From: Athripsodes cinereus
Taxonomy: Eukaryota > Arthropoda > Insecta > Trichoptera > Leptoceridae
Direction: 5' to 3'
NCBI GenBank assembly: GCA_947579605.1
Contig: OX388314.1
Span: forward strand, 17,915,982-17,979,981
Length of the DNA stretch: 64,000 nucleotides
A model generated the notes under the pieces. That model made no database searches. It was not told the DNA's origin and saw only the letters and a list, made by a program, of their open reading frames with translations. The position numbers and the translations under genes are program-made. Positions within the stretch are counted from its first letter, which is position 1, and each line of letters begins with the position of its first letter. Of this stretch, positions 10,965-23,009 are shown piece by piece.

Positions 10965-11720
10965 AATAGTTGGATGTGATGATGAAAGAATGACAAAATT
11001 AATGAATGTATATGAAAGAGGGCGTATGAGAGAAATCTCCGAGCGTGTATGAGAATTGTATGAATATGGAAGAAGCGATAAAAGTACGAGTATGTAGGGA
11101 TGTAGGTAGCTGTGTGGCGTTCCGTTCTCTCTCCCTAATGTGGTGTTCACATTTGGCGAATATCGCCAGAACTCCAAAATATCGTCAGCCATTTGAACCG
11201 TGTGAACAAAATGACAGCTAGTCTGAAACGATAAAAGCTAGTGAAAACGATATCGTCTCAAGTTGACCACCTTTCAATATTTTAATTTGGTGGAGCGTTT
11301 TGCGCATGCGTAGATGTGCGTGGCGTCCGTACCTATGGTAAAAAATTTACAACATATAAATTTAATAATGTTTCCCGCTTCGTGACAGCTATTAGCTATT
11401 ATCTTTTTTGTTAATTTGTGGCGTTAGTTTCCTTAATTAAAAGGCGCCTTATAACCTCTACTATAACATTTTTTACTAAAAATAAACACTTCGCGATCTC
11501 CATCTCGACGTCCGCCATTTTGAAAACAATGTCAAAATCAAAGCGCATCTGACAGATCGATTCTATATCGGTGCACTGTGTGAACAGGTGTGACGATCAA
11601 TGGGTGTCCGGCGATTTTTTTCTTTTTTCGCCTGACGGTATATTTTGAAATTCGCCCGCCGATATTCGCCAAATGTGAACACCCCATAACACACATTAGA
11701 AACGATTTGAGGGTATAGTA
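10965..11720 (+). pseudogene. Decayed LINE-C ORF2 C-terminus, split by a DNA transposon
   Basis: Readable plus-strand pieces are ERMTKLM (about 10975 on), then CMNMEEAIKV and CVAFRSLSL near 11065-11135. They match the LINE-C end (MTKKIYLSERNGARRRGRPR, CMTVTEAKDVC, WRSILSAYPARE). The final segment is interrupted after CTCTCTCCC by the element at 11139-11686 and resumes as ACGATTTGAGGGTATAGTAG. Several stops and frameshifts are present, so it is an old relic. Confidence 0.65.
11139..11686. mobile_element. Non-autonomous DNA transposon, PIF/Harbinger-like, TAA target duplication
   Basis: Terminal inverted repeats TGTGGTGTTCACATTTGGCG (left) and TGGGGTGTTCACATTTGGCG (right, complemented) continue as AATATCG. 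They enclose 548 bp and are flanked on each side by TAA (11136-11138 and 11687-11689). A three-base TWA duplication is typical of PIF/Harbinger. No transposase is encoded. The interior is richer in G+C than the flanks and has GCGCATGCG and CCGCCATTTTG motifs and a GAACCGTGTGAACA/TGTGTGAACAGG pair near the ends. It lies inside the LINE-C relic, so it is younger than that. Confidence 0.8.
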
Positions 11721-11724
11721 GAGT

Positions 11725-12900
11725 AAAGTTAACTATTTCACTTCATTACAGAAAGATAAACTTAGCTTCACCACCAATGGTGTAGTTTCTCAGAAAATCA
11801 GTCGATAAAAGAAATATCTATCATGGTTAAAAGAAACTGATCGCGTCAAAGCTGTTTATACTGCTTGCTTGATACGAAGTCTTCTTGGTTAAGACAGTAC
11901 TTTAACAGTTTGAAATTAACTCTGATAAGTGCTCTGGTAAGTTTAATATACTTCATGAAAATTTATCTAGTACCATGTGAAGTCTGTCAAGAAGCACTAA
12001 CCTGTGTATAGTGAAAAGAATATTCAATGGATATCTTTCAAATACACGGGGGTGATCTTTATTATATGGAACCCGCCTCCAGAACTTTTATGACATATTT
12101 TTATTAATGTACTTGCTATATTTATAATATTTTTTAAAATCCATTTTCTGAGAAAATTTTGATGATTGTAAGTAGATAAGTCTTCAAAGAAATTTATTTC
12201 TAAGAATAGCAGACCTGGTCCATACGAGTAAACTAAAATATATGTTGTTTTTTTTGGTAAAATCATTACCTCATTGAATAGCTTATTTTTACCTTACGAA
12301 ATAAATTGACAACTTTTTCTTTAAATGGATTGAATGCTTTATCTATGTAATATTTTAAACTTGTCAAAAATATCATAAATTTTTGAAGCATTAAAAATTT
12401 AGGAAAAAAGTGAATCCGATTTCAGAATGATCACGCTAATGATCGAAAAAAGAAGCATAAAAATAATTTATTTTTATAAAATATTCCAAGATTTTCCAAG
12501 GATTTATTTACTTCTAGATGGAACAGGTCGAAACATTAGGCGTAGGTGGATGTATTTTATGTACCGACACAACATTATTAATCAATTCTTGTATTTATTG
12601 GAAAATCAAACATAATTCCAAGTTTTGTTTATTTTACAGCAAACTTTGTTTTCCACTTGATTTCGCTTTAGGTTGTGATGCGTAGTATAAAGGTTGGTGA
12701 ATTTAATCCGTTGATAGCTAAAACCAATCAAAGGGAAAACTTCTTAGATTCAATTTGGATTGAATTATAATAACATTATTATTTATGAATTAAAACACTT
12801 AGTACTAGTACAATAATAAAATGTTAAAAGATTTTATTCAGAAAATCTACAAATGCAAGAAAGATTTAGAATTTGAAGAACTAAGACAGGTTGAGGTAGA
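11725..12900. other. A+T-rich stretch, nothing recognised
   Basis: Short frames at 12024-12266 and 12427-12615 look like chance A/T-rich reading frames. No repeat was recognised. Confidence 0.5.
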
Positions 12901-12904
12901 ATAA

Positions 12905-13436
12905 GTAGTTTGTATATAATGTTGAAATTACTTTATTTCTCGGATATTGCAGGAGTCCAAGGACTCCTATTTATCCGTTTAGGTGACGATTTATTAATTT
13001 TAATTCTCTCTAGTTTAATACCACTATGCCAGTGTTGGCATCTCCGATCCTACCACGTCAGTGGGCGGGGGACCCGGCTGACGTAGCAGATCCCATCTTG
13101 AGACCCACACATCCACGAATGTCTTAAAGTGTGAAGCGTTTGTGGCATATAAAAACACTTCCCCAAACCAGATGGGTCGAGGAGTGTCAACAGTCATACC
13201 CAGAATCATTTCCTCTCTTGCATCCATCATCAAAGGACATTCCCAAAGGATATGTTCCGCATATTGAGCTCCTGTCCCACATGTGCACCATGGATTATCG
13301 GTCAATGCTAACTCAAAAAGTTTACCTCTCAACTTTCCACGTCCAGTGATAAGTTGTACAGAAAAATGATCAAGGGACAAGAAGCTCATTCTCAGTCTTT
13401 CACGGACATCTGGAAAGAACTTGTAGTTTGTATATA
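12905..13436 (-). mobile_element. R1/jockey-like LINE 3' end with 14-bp target duplication
   Basis: The direct repeat GTAGTTTGTATATA at 12905-12918 and 13423-13436 brackets a 504-bp minus-strand insertion. It encodes the C-terminus of a LINE ORF2: FFPDVRERLRM, FSVQLITGRGKLRGKLF and a zinc-knuckle CxCGxxxxxxEHxxxxCP (CTCGTGAQYAEHILWECP), stopping near 13024. The 3' UTR (12919-13020) contains a GGAGTCC/GGACTCC hairpin and an AATAAA-like site and ends exactly at ATTTCAACAT without a poly(A) tail. The copy at 59.4 kb ends at the same base. The open frame continues past 13423 for some residues into what the duplication says is target DNA. This copy cannot move by itself, as the polymerase is absent. 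Confidence 0.82.
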
Positions 13437-13658
13437 GCAGGTCCTGTAACATGAAATAGGCTGTCAGGCGATCTGCGGCGTCAGAGCAACATAATTGGTT
13501 TTAGAAGAAAATATAAAGCCGCCCTTGTCACCAGCGCCCTTGAGTCGGTCGAAGGTTCGTAAAGTGACGCCAAAATTATTCAATACCATCATCATTATAT
13601 TAAAAGTATGTGTGGTAATAATTCACTGTGTCTGTGTTTAGGTAGTAGAATTCCATAA

Positions 13659-13733
13659 CGAAATAATAAAACAAGTGTTTTATTCTACTAATGGTAACCA
13701 TTAGTAGAATAAAACACTTGTTTTATTATTTCG
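13659..13733. repeat. 37-bp-arm fold-back (fold-back family F1)
   Basis: Arms 13659-13695 and 13697-13733 are exact complements around one unpaired base. The arm contains AAACAAGTGTTTTATTCTAC. The flank GTAGTAGAATTCCATAA (about 13642-13658) is nearly the same as the sequence before the larger fold-back at 26.8 kb, which links the two. Confidence 0.85.
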
Positions 13734-13739
13734 ATGTGG

Positions 13740-15610
13740 TAATAATGTCTCGTTGGATCATTTTTCACAAATATTTAACTATGAATGCAGAAATATCCAT
13801 ATTATTGCTGATTGCACTGTTCTTTAATCGATACAATGAAAATTCGCCTCAATACTTGCGTACATAAGTTCCAAAAAACTTATTTAGAAACAATAACATT
13901 TGATAGAGGTATAAAAATGTGTATTTTCTCAGTTACAATATTTCCGCATTTATATGAATTTGCTTCTTCACCCCTCATATAAAATTCTAGGCATAAGTAA
14001 TATTGTTTTATATAATATTATTTTTGTATAAAAAAATATAAATAATCACTTTTATTCCTTTTCTAGTTCCTATAAGTGTTACTATTAAAATTGGATTTAA
14101 GAAGCCTCATCCATTCAAAGTGATATTGTTTTTATTGAATAACACCTTTTCACAATGTCATCATTATTATTGAGACAAAATTTCTTCTTGGTTAGATATA
14201 TATGTCCGTAGATAGAAACAAAACAATTGAAAAAGAAGAATGAAGTTTTCAGAAAGTTCATGTCATGGTAAAAGAGATATTTTCTTCATCTTCGCTATGA
14301 ATTATCACGTAACAGAATTTATTAATATATTCCACATTATTTTTTCATTTGCCTCAATTTCGTCGAAATCTATTACGTTACATACTTTCTCCAAAAACCC
14401 TTTAATTTTATTGAAATCATCTATTATTTCACTATACCTGCCTAAGCCACAAGGGACATGACGTTAAGTTAATAAAATTATTTATTGAATAATCATAAAT
14501 AAAGAATGCGAAAAAAAAGTGTTTTAAGAAGAAACCAAATATTAATTCTCTAACCACGTCACTTATAGTAATGTTCACCAAAGTGTTCTTTAAGAAACCA
14601 CAATATTGTCTTTCTAACGGGTATCGAAAAAGAAGCATTACATACCAATATTACATAACAATATTTAGAGAATAAAGCGTACTTTGGAAAATTTGTGTTT
14701 CTAAAATTTGTATATTAATTTTCTAGTGATCAATATTTCACTATTTTTATCGTATAAGTTGTAAGTATGGTTTGATTTATTACTATACACCGAAGAGGAA
14801 TATTTTAAGACAATATGAGGATAACAAACGGCAAAAATTTTCTTACATAGATAGCTGTTTTAATTTATTTATTCAATCAACAATCAATACATATATATGA
14901 TAGATATCTAGCATATTTAAAAATTATAGGTACAATGACAAGGAGTACACAATGCAATGTCCTATTTATAAGTGTCGAAACATTAAATTAAATTATTTTC
15001 ATCAAAGCCCATAAGTCATCTTTGTATAAATTATATAACTATTCATTAAGTACAATTATTTGCTAATGAGAATGATCATACAGTTTACTAAGGGGACTTT
15101 CAAATATAATATATTATACTCAGCTACTAGTATTTGCTTTCTATTACTAGTTAGCTAATGTAAAATCATAATAAATTTGCATGTTGTATGTCATTTGACC
15201 GTAAGAACTAATAGGTACATTAAATTACATTCAATGTCACAATATGTAACGAGTCGATTAAGTAAATAATAATAATATTGATTACGTATTACGATACGTA
15301 ATACTCTAACTGCTACATGTAAACTTAGTATTCTATAGTATCTACTCGTACTCATAAAACATTGTATACATATTGTAGCCCTACATGTTGTAGTAAGGTT
15401 TTAGCCACGTGCCCTACTTACGACCTTGTAATTAATACTCTGTCGAGTACGACAGGATACCTTTACGTACCTGCATAATGCTCGTATGTCTGCTGACACT
15501 AAAAATTAAACATAAGTAATTAAAAAGCTGTAAAGATATATTGTAATGAAAAATGTCTGTGAAGTTTATAATGTATAAAGATTTTATTTTAAAACCTGAA
15601 ACAAATTCAT
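13740..15610. other. A+T-rich stretch, nothing recognised
   Basis: No gene, TE protein or long inverted repeat was recognised. Some segments near 15240-15480 are richer in short TACGTA-type words, without clear meaning. Confidence 0.5.
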
Positions 15611-15684
15611 GTATTTATAAATGTGAAGGAGAGTTTTTTTTTCACTTATTTTAGAGGCATTAACTATGTAACAATTTCTAGACA

Positions 15685-15879
15685 TTTTTAAATAAAATGT
15701 TTAAACTTGAATCACTATGTTTATTTGTTACATTAATTTAAATTACGCTATGGCGATTTCAGTGCACTTGTCTTGAAAAGCTCGTCAATGAAGCAAGTGC
15801 ACTGAAATTGCGATAGCGTAATTTAAATTAATGTAACAAATAAACATAGTGATTCAAGTTTAAACATTTTATTTAAAAA
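15685..15879. repeat. Hairpin with 86-bp arms and 23-base loop
   Basis: Arms 15685-15770 and 15794-15879 are complementary with only a few mismatches (for example GCTATGGCGAT against ATTGCGATAGC). The arms include CAGTGCACTTG and GTTTAAACTTGAATCAC. No transposase or TA/TTAA flank could be assigned. It could be a fold-back MITE. Confidence 0.8.
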
Positions 15880-15986
15880 AGAGTTTTTTTGTTCACGAGA
15901 GATGGGAAGTGTGAAAGTGATATTGAAAGGAGAAAAGTTGCTGGCAGTAAGGTAAATGGTAAAACATATCTACCACAGCTAAAAGG

Positions 15987-16469
15987 TTGGTGCACTCTAC
16001 TATCGTAGTGCCAACACTTATGTATGCAAGTGAGACGTGGACATGGTTAAAGAAGGATGGAAGTGGCATAAATGCAGTAGCAATAAGATCGTTCAGAAGG
16101 ATGTGTGGTAAAAGTCTGAGAGATCGTGTGCGTAACAGTGATATACGAAAGGAATGTGGAACGAAAGTTGGTGTAATTACAAGGATGAATGTAAATAATT
16201 TAAGATGGTTTGGGCACGTGGAAAGAATGAATGAGGACAGAATGACCAAGAAGATATATTTGGCTGAGAGCATTGATGCTCGGAGACGTGGACGTCCGAT
16301 GATCAAATGGCAAGATCATTTAAATCAAATCCTACAGGACGGTCACGTGTTGAGCAAATTGAATAGGAGAGCATGCATGAGGACAGTGACGGAAGCGAAA
16401 GAAGTATGCAATAATAGAAGCAAGTGGCGCTCGATCCTTTCTGCCTACCCCGCAAGGGAAGCGGCGTGA
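15987..16469 (+). pseudogene. LINE-C ORF2 C-terminal pseudogene
   Basis: This 160-codon frame matches the C-terminal half of the better copy at 44997-45896: VPTLMYASETWTWLKKD, RSFRRMCGKSLRDRVRN, LRWFGHVERMNEDRMTKK, RRRGRPMIKWQDHLNQ, and the end WRSILSAYPAREAA. The reading frame before 15987 is broken (LFTRDGKCESDIERRKVAG is readable from 15892 in another frame), and about 26 bases present in the other copy are missing. There is no polymerase catalytic region, so it is non-functional. Confidence 0.82.
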
Positions 16470-16499
16470 TGGTATGTATGTATGTATAAATGTGAAGGA

Positions 16500-17290
16500 A
16501 ACAAAAGTAGTGTGCAAGGATAGGTGGAATTGGGGTTCCATCTTCCGTACCTGGAGATAGATAAATATTTATGTATAGCACGTTGATTTTCTGATATTTG
16601 TAACATTTAAAAAATATTGATTTTCTTTCAAATGTCAAAACATGACTTTATATTGTAAGATTCATTTGTATAAATTTCAGAATAAATTTATTAAAATGTC
16701 TGTCAAAGAATAATACGTGTATATATGCGTGCATATAATCATTTTCTATTTATTACAAATATTTAATCACTTATAAATGTATCCTTGTACAAGCATCAAG
16801 GTCTTGGAAATTTTAATGAATTGAAATATAAATAAAATATTCATGACATTTGATTGATTGGTGGTTTTAAATATGGAAATTTTGATTAATCTGAGTAGTC
16901 ATTTATATTTTGTGTTGCTGAATCAATTTTGAATATCTATAATTTAGACAACATTGAAGACTCCCTCCCATACCCGGATAGACAGACAGTCATAAATTCT
17001 AATATTTACACATTTTAATAGTAAAAATCACACGGAAATTTTTCAAAAATAAACTCAAAATTAATATCAACTCGCCTTCCTCCACATTTTATTGTCTTTT
17101 AAGCATTTTTTTTAATTAATAATAATCGGTACAAGTACCAGTTACTATTTTGTAGAGGTATTTTGAGAAAATACTCGTATTCTTATAGAAAACCAAGGAG
17201 GTTTGAAATATATCAAATTCCTATACCATTTTGAAAATTTGGCGACGGGGGGGGGGGGGTAGTAATTTTAAGGTGAAGTAAAATTACCAA
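16500..17290. other. Sequence without recognised genes; poly(G) run
   Basis: A run of 13 G residues lies at 17247-17259, unusual in this A+T-rich window and liable to length error. Nothing else was recognised. Confidence 0.5.
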
Positions 17291-17299
17291 ATGTTCCAT

Positions 17300-17386
17300 A
17301 AATGGGGTATATTGTTGTGCGGCCCGGTAGAAAATCTCATTCTGAAATTTGGCCCAGCTGCTGAGAAGGTTGGCCACCCATGATTT
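17300..17386 (-). mobile_element. hAT-type transposon end (fragment)
   Basis: The minus strand reads CATGGGTGGCCAACCTTCTC, then AGCAGCTGGGCCAAATTTCA and ACCGGGCCGCACAAC. This resembles the CAGGGGTGGCCAACC-type termini of hAT-superfamily elements of animals. No second end, 8-bp duplication or transposase was found. Confidence 0.45.
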
Positions 17387-17389
17387 AAA

Positions 17390-18360
17390 CCAATTTTAGG
17401 CCAATTACATTTCAATATTGTCAGAGGTTGGGTATATTATGAAAAAACTTATAGAAACCTTTAAATCTTTCTCTCCCTTTGATGTTTTTTTCAGAACGAC
17501 ACAGCAAACTTCTAAAATAATTGATATATGTTTCTAAAATATTCTTAGCATTCTGATTTCGTATTCAGAGAAACAGTTATTGCTTAATCACAAAGTATAT
17601 TTATATACATGTCAGGTAGTAAAAGTTTCTTCATTCATCTGATATGTAATACTTTAGAAGTAAAATTAAATAAAGGGAATAATACTGTCAGATATCACTC
17701 TTGTTCATCACATTATATCAACTTGTCTTTTGTAGGTACATTGAATAATAATAATAATAACAATATTGTATTCTTATTTACAAAGGATAAACATTTCTTT
17801 GTACGAGACAGCTTTTTCAGTCAGTCACTGTCACCAGAAACAAAATTCCCTTTTTAAAAAACATCATGTCATAAGATATTGAATGTGACGACGATCCATC
17901 GAAAAAATTCACATTTAACTATCGTCTCGGGACATCAGAGGTATTTTTTTATTCACGAAACTCTTTTTCACATCTCGTCTTTCCGAGAAATACAATTTTA
18001 GAGTATGATACAAAATCTCTTGACAATTCTTTATTTGTTTTATTGTACCTACACTGTAAATTGATTGTGTTAGCATTTTATATAGCAATAAGAATACAAA
18101 ATTTCAATTCAATGCACAGATGATAGATTTATGGCTGTGTTACATTATTTTACAACTAGACCGTAATCAATGATTTAACGTTTCTTAACCCAAAAAAATA
18201 ACATAATCGTTTGAGGAAATTCAGTAGGAATGGTTATTCCTAATGGTTATTATTTCCTTGTGTTCGAGATGATATCACAATAAATTTACTTTATTTTTTT
18301 CAACTTTAAAGTAATTTTTCAGGATTTGATAAAATAACAAATCACCCCAGAGACCGTTAC
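17390..18360. other. A+T-rich stretch, nothing recognised
   Basis: Only a short (AAT)n run near 17744-17760 and chance frames are seen. Confidence 0.45.
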
Positions 18361-18375
18361 AGTGTGTAATATATT

Positions 18376-18465
18376 TATGGCAAAAAGGTGGATTGAGTCG
18401 GGGACGGGTGGGATCGATCCCGGGATCTCTTAATTGAACGTCCGGGACTCTACCATCTCTTTTTT
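18376..18465 (-). repeat. tRNA-derived SINE head
   Basis: The minus strand reads GATGGTAGAGTCCCGGACG (A-box-like, TGGTAGAGT), then an anticodon-arm-sized stretch, then GGGATCGATCCC (B-box/T-arm-like, TCGATCC). A-to-B spacing is as in a tRNA. Clover-leaf pairing is incomplete, so this is a retroposon head rather than a working tRNA gene. The body after it is short and unrecognised. Confidence 0.55.
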
Positions 18466-18469
18466 TTGT

Positions 18470-19490
18470 TATTTATCAGAAGAAAATCAAAGCTTTACGT
18501 ATTTTTCAAAATATTATATTATGTTAATGTGCAGTATTTCACCTAAGAAATAGGTAAGGTATGGTATCATTTTATGCTACAGCGTTGTATACAATAAGCA
18601 TAAATAATTAATGTTGTGCTCATCAATCAATCAATCGACCAAATTTAGATGGACTATCATTTCCCATGTAAAATACTATATAATCACGTAAATGTAAATA
18701 ACAAAAATTATAGATCGAATTTGACCACAAGTTTGTTGACAATATTATTTTTTTTTTAATTTTAACTAATTTAATCTGAATAATGACTATAATATGCTAA
18801 TATTAAACAATATACATTCTGAAAAGAGTTCCTTTGAAGTAAGAAGTTGTAAAAGGAATAAGGCATTCTTTTTCACATTAAGTAAGCATCAATATCAGAA
18901 GAGCTTTCATTTATCCTTCCACTCTGATATTCTTGAGATAGCACATTCTGAATTCAGATCTAATGCAACAACAACGTCTCGGCTCATTTCACGTGTTTTA
19001 CGTTTACCTACGTGTTGAGTTCTTTCACTAACACAAAACACGTAACCCTTGTTTAATAAATTTTATATCATCAGTAACGCTATAGATAGGACGTGCTGAA
19101 CTACATGTACCTACGTATCATCACTTGTATATTTATTATATTCGATACATTGGTCTATGAATGAAGGAAACAAATGTTTTTTTACTGCTATTGTTTGAAA
19201 AAGCATAGCCAATGTATTACATTTTATATTCTAACATCTTGTATTGTGTATTTTAATGCAACAATGTGATCAAGCTACTTGATTATTTTAAAAAGTTATG
19301 TATTTTGTTGTACGAGATCCTCTGAGAATGTGGACAGTGGTTTTCTGAACTCATAATTTTGTTTTTACTTTCATATGCAAATTTTCTTTTTCAGTATCTC
19401 AATAAACGCTGGTACGAAAATTTATTTTATTTTAACTAAATAACAATGAAAAAGTATTGATATATGCCTTTGTCTGTACATTAATTTTCT
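18470..19490. other. A+T-rich stretch, nothing recognised
   Basis: No gene or repeat family was recognised apart from short A/T homopolymers. Confidence 0.45.
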
Positions 19491-19494
19491 TCGA

Positions 19495-19830
19495 AGGTAC
19501 ATGCTTTCCTTTGAGAATCCCCTGGAGCTTGTATTGTCATGTTTATGTATTCATTGTCTCTTATATGTTGATTGTGTTAATGGGTTAGTTGGAAGATATT
19601 GCGCTTCAGCAATAAACTCGCCCATTGCACAAAATTATTAATTCTATTGTTGTGATACCATGTTTTTTGTTCTTCTTTACATATTGATTTTGTGCAATAA
19701 AGTTTATTATTATTATTATTATTGTGTTTGTTTCAAGTATGTTTTCTTTTTAAAGTTATTGTACTGTACTGTACTGTATTGTACTGTAAAGGCTGTTTAG
19801 CCGTATATTGTGTTAATAAATAAACAATAA
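19495..19830 (+). mobile_element. Jockey/CR1-like LINE 3' end carrying a nested 142-bp LINE tail
   Basis: ACATGCTTTCCTTTGAGAAT, then CCCCTGGAGCTTGTATTGTC (19500-19540), corresponds to the last codons and 3' UTR of the LINE at 56.6-58.6 kb. The match resumes at 19721 (GTGTTTGTTTCAAG) and runs to GTTAATAAATAAAC. Between them 19579-19720 is a second insertion, bracketed by ATTGTGTT at 19571-19578 and 19721-19728. It begins GGGTTAGTTGGAAGATATTG and ends with GTGCAATAAAG and (TTA)n. Copies of the inner piece also lie at 52.2 and 62.3 kb. A TGTAC-type tandem repeat lies at 19760-19788. Confidence 0.78.
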
Positions 19831-19839
19831 AATATCTTA

Positions 19840-22800
19840 TGAGTAAGGTGACTAATAGACTCACTAACAAAGTTGAGATCCAGTGTGCCATAAACAAGAA
19901 GCTTTTCGAATAAACGGCTTGCAACATCACATAAAATATACGCAAATTTTAAGCAAGGCAACACTCACTAATTTAAAATATAATCCTAGACACTTTGTGA
20001 TTAATACTAATTGTACAAATTGTCCTCTGACGTGTAAAGAATATGACGCGCTCTAATTGTCATACGAAAACCCAACCCGAGTCAACCTACGTCTACAGAA
20101 TATTTTAATCAATGAAGACTGTATGATAACGTAAGTAATTATATCACACTATTGGATAATTGATGCACATACACGAAAGGTGAAACATGTGACATCATAT
20201 TGTTAATTATCTAGAGATGAATTAGATATCCAGCAACTATTCGGTATCAGGAAAAAAATATTTTCCAATCGTATTCTAGATAGTCCTTGGATTCATCATG
20301 AAATCAATCGTTTTAAAAAAATACCATATCAAATTGTCACGAAATGAAACTCTGTGTTAATTGAGGAAGATAATAAATAAAGACTATTTAAATTGAGATA
20401 GGTCATTATATCTATCTATCTTAAAGTTTTTGATGGTAATTTATCTTTTGGCTAGGTATCATTTGTTTTCTTTAATGTCCAGTAATCTTTATATCACATT
20501 TTGAAAAATAGAAATTAATAATACACAATAACTTTATTTCATAGTAGGTACTTTTTACTTTAAAACTATCAAGTTGTTGGTTAGGTCTAAACACATCTTT
20601 TCATCTACATACTGATCCATAAACCGTTAATAAATCCCCATAGAAGAAATTGCTCTAAATTAATACGGAAATTAAAAGAATCGGGGTATCTGGTTTAGAA
20701 TCTAGCCAATGCATCCGGTATCTGATCAATCGACTAGTTGTTCAACCATTTTAAATACATACATTTTGAGGTAATTTTGTCAATATCCACAAACATAATT
20801 ATACATAGACAAAATAATAATAATAACGATATCGTCTTCCATAAGTAATGTCAAATCGATAACTAGTCAGTTGATGACGTCATTGCTTTGTAAAACTAAC
20901 GTCATTGACTAAAAACTTATGACTGTAATAATTATCCATTTTTTTATGATTTCATTATGTAATCTAATCAATATTATTGACTATAATATTAATTGAGTTC
21001 TTTCGAATTGAAGTCAAACAAATGTCTTTGATGTGAAGAATAATTATTTCCTTTTATGAAAGTTGTCCAGCAATTAACTTTTGAATGGTGATATTAATTC
21101 CTTGAAAGCTATTTTTAAAATTAATCTCTATCAATTTTTCCAATCTAAAGTCTTAGATTAAATTTAACTGAATATTTATCTAACACCGATTTTTTGATCA
21201 GGAACTGATAGAAGTTAAGTGGCTTACAATTATGTTTACCGGAATACTCATTTTATTAAATCCATGAATAATCGTTGATTTATTGTAATTTAAGTGTAAT
21301 GAAAATGAGGAAGGATAAATATATAAGGCAACAATAACAAATTCTATTGCACTATTCAATGAAATAAAATTTGAATCACAAAGTGATAAATAACTTTATT
21401 TACTATTGAACGTTTCTGATGGATACAACAGAAAGAAAAGAGCTCCCTTTAAAAGAGTTGCACTAATTTTTTACTTGCATTTTTCCATCATGTTTCAAAC
21501 GTTAGTCAGGCCGTCGAAAATATTGGGGTGAAAAAAAATCCCATTTGGGTAGTTACATAATATTAAAAGCCTTAACCAATTGATTACATATTGTGTTTAA
21601 AAGCTATTGTATATAATATACAATATGAAATTTATTGATTATCAGATTACAACAGTCGTGGATGGTCATGATAAATAATAACAAAACAAGGAAAGAAATA
21701 TCGAGACTACTAGGTATATATTATGTAATGTCCGATAGGTTGTGAATATTTCGATAATGGACAATGTGTGATTGACAGACGTGAGCAGTTGTACATAATG
21801 TCATTGTACAAATTCGTTTTCACAGTACACTATATAATATTATGTGTAGCCTAGCCACCTACATACACATTGTATGTCTCGGCTCTTTCTATGACATTTA
21901 CATTGCATGATTGATGATTGGATCAGATATTACTATGAGTATTGATGTATCGACTCACTCCATACCATGGCATTGTATGACAATTTGTAGACAGGGATCA
22001 TTTTCAGAGGTAGAGGTAATGTTATACAACTATAATGATCCTATAAAATGATACAGAACTATTCCACTCACACATTATTTGATGGAAAGAGTAATGTTTT
22101 AGTTATTGATGTAGGTTTTTCACACGTCTGTTTAATATTTAAGCTTTTTTATCATACCATAAATTCTTATTCGTCCTCTGCCAAACTTGTTTTTTTTTTA
22201 AGATGTTTCCAAAAACGGAGCTTTAATCAAGAAAAAACTTACGATAAGATCAGGATTAATATTTTCTTCTTTCATATATATTGATTTGTGAATTACATAA
22301 GTTTTCCATTGCAGTTTATATTGAAATGAAAAAATTTAATACCCTCTCTCGAGATTTCAAGCAAAAGAGGTAGAAAAAATTATATCGATTTCAATCAGGT
22401 GTTTCTGTCAACACAACTGTTTAACATGCAAAAAACTTGATAGGTAGGTATGTTATACATATTTTAAAAAGCTCTGAAATATTATTTTCCAACATACCGC
22501 TTATTCAATAAATAAAAGTTTTCTAGTAATAATGTCTTGGAAATTATTTTGAATTACTTACACTATATACTATCTTCAATAAAATATCAGCTTAAATGTA
22601 CAAAAATAGAGGCCATAAAGCAATACATATTAATATAATTATAAAACATTATGTCCTCACAAAACCAAATAACTATTTGAGTGTCGATAAATAATGTGAG
22701 TTTTATGATACTTTCAGTGGGTACCACATTAAAAATATAGCTATAATTTGTTTCTCGAGGATTAAAGGGAATTGATATAACATTTAATATGTGTAATAAA

Positions 22801-23000
22801 TTTTAATACAGACTAATATGTCATATTTATAAATAATACTACAGTAAAATCCATACTTATTTCATATAAATACTTTCATAAGGATTAAAATACTTCCCAC
22901 ATTCTCTATAATACTAAAAAAATATTTACATTTTGCAGGACTCAAAATATGTTCTGTGATGTGAAGTTTTGGATGAGCTTAATCAAACATTCATTAACGC
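19840..23000. other. A+T-rich stretch, nothing recognised
   Basis: This is the second longest featureless interval. No coding, TE-protein or tRNA-like sequence was seen by eye, and no long inverted repeats were noticed. Confidence 0.45.
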
Positions 23001-23009
23001 GGTTCTGGT

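Larger units (their letters stand above)
15616..16499 (+). mobile_element. LINE-C insertion with 15-bp target duplication and an internal hairpin
   Basis: The 15-base word TATAAATGTGAAGGA occurs at 15616-15630 and 16485-16499 and brackets 854 bp. The right part (about 15888-16484) is a LINE-C 3' piece closely matching 45289-45915. It ends in a (GTAT)n tail. The left part (15631-15887) is unrelated to that LINE copy and contains an 86-bp-arm hairpin (15685-15879). Either the hairpin element entered the LINE, or the composite formed during reverse transcription. Confidence 0.78.

Noticed and set aside
13131..13349. Plus-strand open frame of 72 codons
   Set aside because: It is the antisense shadow of the R1/jockey-like ORF2 fragment on the minus strand.
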